A stretch of 64,000 bases of DNA from an uncultured Alphaproteobacteria bacterium (GTDB taxonomy: Bacteria; Pseudomonadota; Alphaproteobacteria; Rhodospirillales; Rhodospirillaceae). Positions 61,674 to 64,000 of the stretch are shown here, one piece after another (position 1 is the first letter of the stretch; each line of letters opens with the position of its first letter). Location: assembly GCA_900079695.1 (NCBI GenBank), contig LT599022.1, positions 1,511,245 to 1,575,244 on the forward strand, read 5' to 3'. The notes beneath the pieces were generated by a model. That model was given only the letters and a program-made list of their open reading frames with translations, was not told where the DNA came from and did not search any database. Position numbers and translations under genes: made by a program.

Positions 61674-62645
61674 TCAACCGGCGATCACGCCCGGAGTCGC
61701 CCTCATCCACGCGAGGGTCCGCCGGAAACCTTCCTCGAGGGAGGTTTCCGCCACGAAACCCAGAATCTCCTTCGCCAGGGCGTTGTCCATCCGACGCACC
61801 GGAATCGTCGAGGGCTTGGAGGGGTCGTAGCGCACCTCGGCATCGGCATAGCCGTCCACCGCCAGCGCGGTTTCGAGAATCTCCCGGACCGAGACCCCCA
61901 GGCCCGAGCAGATGTTCACCGCGAGATACGGCATCCCGACCGACAGCGCGCGCACCAAGCCCTCGATGAAGTCGTCGACGTAGATCAGGTCGCGGACGTC
62001 GGCGCCGGTGCCCCACACCTCGATCGGACGGTGACGCTCTGCGACGCGCCGCAGTTGCGCGGCGGTGACGTGCGAGGTGGCGAAGTCGTACTTATCATAG
62101 GGGCCGTAGATGTTGGAGGGCCGCACCACCACGCACGGCATCGGCTCCTTGATGCGCGTCGCGTAGGTCTCGCACAGGATCTCGGCGTACCGCTTCATCC
62201 ACGCCACCGCGTGATAGACCGGATGCGGCGGACCGTCGAACATCTCGGGCTCGGTCACCGCCCGCTCGCCGGTGTCGGGATAGGCCGCGCCCGAACTGAT
62301 GAACAGAAAGCGTTCCACCCGCGCCTGATAGGCGGCATCCAGCATGTAGGTGTTCATCGGCACGTTGGGGGTGACGTGCGACATCGGATTGGTGCGGATC
62401 ACCGCCGCGCCCTGGGTGTTGGCGGCGGCCATCACCACCATCTCCATGCCGGCGCAGGCGCGCGCGCAATCCTCGGGGTTGCGGAGATCCGCAGCCATCC
62501 ACTCGACCTCCGGCGCGGCGATCCGCGGCGCGTGGACATGGGTGGTGGCGCGCACCCGCGCGCCCTCCTTCAGCAACCGCAAAATCAGATTGGCGCCGAC
62601 GAAGCCGCCGCCGCCCGCAACGAGAATTTTCTTTCCTTGCAGCAT
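61674..62645 (-). CDS. SDR-type NAD-dependent epimerase-like protein
   Basis: The 323-residue protein has VAGGGGFVGANL at 9-20, FISSGAAYPDTGE, VVVRPSNIYGPYDKYDFATSHV and DLIYVDDFIEGLVRAL. At the catalytic site the sequence is PVYHAVAWMKRYAE (from about 142), where Lys is seven, not four, residues after Tyr144. It is two bases downstream of the RmlC-like gene. Likely substrate is a nucleotide sugar; activity may be altered. Confidence 0.82.
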   Translation of the reverse strand: MLQGKKILVAGGGGFVGANLILRLLKEGARVRATTHVHAPRIAAPEVEWMAADLRNPEDCARACAGMEMVVMAAANTQGAAVIRTNPMSHVTPNVPMNTYMLDAAYQARVERFLFISSGAAYPDTGERAVTEPEMFDGPPHPVYHAVAWMKRYAEILCETYATRIKEPMPCVVVRPSNIYGPYDKYDFATSHVTAAQLRRVAERHRPIEVWGTGADVRDLIYVDDFIEGLVRALSVGMPYLAVNICSGLGVSVREILETALAVDGYADAEVRYDPSKPSTIPVRRMDNALAKEILGFVAETSLEEGFRRTLAWMRATPGVIAG

Positions 62646-62647
62646 CG

Positions 62648-63154
62648 TCAAACTCCGGCGTCGCGGGTGGAGAGAATCGGGGTCTTCACCGGCCAGTAGA
62701 TGTTCAGGTCCGGATCGTTCCACAGCACGGTGAACTGACCGGCGCGGTCGTATTCGGTGGTTTGCTTGTAGTGGAAGATCGCGCTCTCGGAGAGAACCAG
62801 ATGGCCGTTGCCGTGCTTCGGCGGAATCAGCACCTGCCGACGGTTCTTTTCCGAAAGGGTGAAGGCGGTCCATTTCCGGAACTGCGGCGAAGTCTCGTCC
62901 CAGTTCACCACCACCAGATAGAAGCTGCCGTGCAGGCACGATACCAGTTTCCAGGTCTTGGCGTCGCCGTGGATACCGCGCAGTACGTGGCGGGACGATA
63001 CCGAGATATCGTCCTGGATGAAGTTCTGGTCGATCCCCGCCCGCATATAGAGGTCGCGGTTATAGATCTCGACGTACTCGCCGCGAAAATCCTCGAACAT
63101 CGTCGGTGGAGTGATCAGCAGCACGCCGTCGAGCGCGGTGGTTTCGATATTCAT
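62648..63154 (-). CDS. rmlC: dTDP-4-dehydrorhamnose 3,5-epimerase-like protein
   Basis: The 168-residue cupin of the RmlC family has FEDFRGEYVEIYN, DDISVSSRHVLRGIHGD with the catalytic-type His, SCLHGSFYLVVVNWD and IPPKHGNGHLVLSESAIFHYKQT, then the C-terminal NDPDLNIYWPV. It epimerises C3/C5 of a 4-keto nucleotide sugar or is a specialised relative. It overlaps the upstream SDR stop by four bases. RmlA, RmlB and RmlD are not in the window, so the exact role is inferred. Confidence 0.85.
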   Translation of the reverse strand: MNIETTALDGVLLITPPTMFEDFRGEYVEIYNRDLYMRAGIDQNFIQDDISVSSRHVLRGIHGDAKTWKLVSCLHGSFYLVVVNWDETSPQFRKWTAFTLSEKNRRQVLIPPKHGNGHLVLSESAIFHYKQTTEYDRAGQFTVLWNDPDLNIYWPVKTPILSTRDAGV

Positions 63155-64000
63155 CGCTTAGCCTCCCCCGCGAAATAATTGTGCCGTTCGCGGTATTCCT
63201 CGCGGTGGGACAGGAACCACGCCCAGGTCTTTTCCAACCCTTCGCGCAGCGTGGTGGTCGGGCGATATCCGATCCACTCGCGGGCGCGGGAAATATCCAT
63301 CACCCTGCGGGGGAACCCCGCAGGTTTAGAGGGATCGAACGCATACTCGAAGGGAATGAAGGCGTTGAGCGTTTCCACCAGTTCGCGGATGGTGACGCCG
63401 ACGCCGCTGCCGAGGTTGACGAACGAGCCGCGGGTGCCGTGCAGCAGCGCCAGCAACACGCCTTCGGCCACGTCGGTGCTGAAGGCGAAATCCCGGATCG
63501 CCGAGCCGTCCCCCCAGATTCCGACCGGCTTCTCTCCCGAAGCGATGCGCGCCATCAACGTCGGCACCACCATCGCGTTTTCGGGGTCGAAATTGTCGCC
63601 CGGTCCGTACACGTTGCACGGCCGAACCACCGCGAAGTTGGACAGGCCGTACTGAATCGCGTAGGCCCGCACCTGCATCTCCGCCATGCGCTTGGCCCAC
63701 CCGGGGAACATGTCCATCGGCGGCTGCACCAGATCGTCGTCGTCCTCGCGGAAGACCTCGGCGCTGGAATAGGCTCCGATCGAACTGGTGTAGACGACCC
63801 CGCGCGCGCCGTTGACCCGCGCCGCCTCCAGCATGTTGGTGTTCATCATCAACAGCGGCACGAAGAAACTGGCGGGCTTGCTTTTGGTCACCTCGACCGA
63901 ACCCTTGATGCCCGCCACGTGCAGCACGTAATCGGCATCCCGCGTGATCTCGCGGCAAAAGCCGAAATCGCAGAGATCGCCGTGGACGTGTTCGGCTCTT
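63151..64000 (-). CDS. SDR-type NAD-dependent epimerase-like protein (start beyond window)
   Basis: At least 282 codons are open to the window edge, with no start in view. VHGDLCDF and YVLHVAGIKGSV mark the NAD-binding half. VVYTSSIGAYSS, VRPCNVYGPGDNFDPENAMV and DFAFSTDVAEGVLLAL follow. At the catalytic site the sequence is DMFPGWAKRMAE, with Lys present but Pro where Tyr belongs. It is the most upstream gene in view of a minus-strand group with rmlC and the SDR at 61674. Confidence 0.8.
   Translation of the reverse strand, partial: RAEHVHGDLCDFGFCREITRDADYVLHVAGIKGSVEVTKSKPASFFVPLLMMNTNMLEAARVNGARGVVYTSSIGAYSSAEVFREDDDDLVQPPMDMFPGWAKRMAEMQVRAYAIQYGLSNFAVVRPCNVYGPGDNFDPENAMVVPTLMARIASGEKPVGIWGDGSAIRDFAFSTDVAEGVLLALLHGTRGSFVNLGSGVGVTIRELVETLNAFIPFEYAFDPSKPAGFPRRVMDISRAREWIGYRPTTTLREGLEKTWAWFLSHREEYRERHNYFAGEAKR

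Noticed and set aside
30221-64000. Mobile or phage island origin for the glycan regions
   Set aside because: No integrase, transposase, tRNA, flanking direct repeats or marked base-composition change was seen.

Overview
The window comes from a high-GC alphaproteobacterium, most likely of the Rhodospirillales type (Magnetospirillum/Azospirillum-like). The evidence is the set of alphaproteobacterial flagellar genes (flaF, flbT, fliX, a FlbY/FlgN-like chaperone, a MotE-like protein, a DUF6468-type protein), a DksA that lacks most zinc-finger cysteines, and sigma-54 promoters preceded by sites resembling the Caulobacter FlbD (ftr) boxes. Coding density is very high and no gene-free stretch exceeds 300 bases. 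I saw no tRNA, rRNA, IS element or CRISPR array.

Region 1 (1-10.2 kb) holds housekeeping genes and a rearrangement point. alaS, a VOC protein and a 5'-truncated recA run on the minus strand. recA abuts, out of frame, the first 48 codons of flgB. Divergent from this flgB remnant are an FlhB-like gene, a small helical gene, fliO and fliP, followed by a threonine dehydratase-type gene. Further on are a small membrane protein, an amino-acid ABC transporter binding protein and the coupled pair speD-speE.

Region 2 (10.3-30.3 kb) is a flagellar and chemotaxis block. A nine-gene minus-strand operon runs fliL-fliM-DUF6468-motE-cheY-cheZ-two MotB-like genes-a 1070-residue periplasmic AMIN/TPR protein. 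Divergent from it, a sigma-54 promoter drives flgF-flgG-flgA-flgH. A second FlaF-like gene, dksA and fliX follow. A second sigma-54 promoter with ftr-like boxes then drives flgI-flgJ'-flbY-flgK, with flgL behind.

Region 3 (30.2-48.5 kb) is built around flagellin. The flagellin gene, with its own sigma-54 promoter, is followed by flbT-flaF and, in the same orientation, two tandem GT41 (SPINDLY/OGT-like) glycosyltransferases and a TPR-glycosyltransferase. A third GT41 gene, more TPR/glycosyltransferase proteins, two GT4 glycosyltransferases, FkbM-like methyltransferases and a GT2-TPR protein lie on the other side. This looks like a flagellin or cell-surface O-glycosylation region.

Region 4 (48.7-64.0 kb) is a 13-gene plus-strand operon with overlapping or abutting genes. 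It contains two separate two-subunit thiamine-diphosphate enzymes (PDH-E1-like alpha/beta and split transketolase), a GDP-mannose-dehydratase-like SDR, a GHMP kinase, a Nudix hydrolase, an aldo/keto reductase fused to a ParB-like domain, a TylF-like methyltransferase, a glycosyltransferase, two B12-type radical SAM proteins and another SDR. Convergent with it are an SDR, an RmlC-like epimerase and an SDR cut by the window edge. I infer a pathway for an unusual, possibly carbon-branched, surface sugar. It is the best candidate here for an undescribed system.
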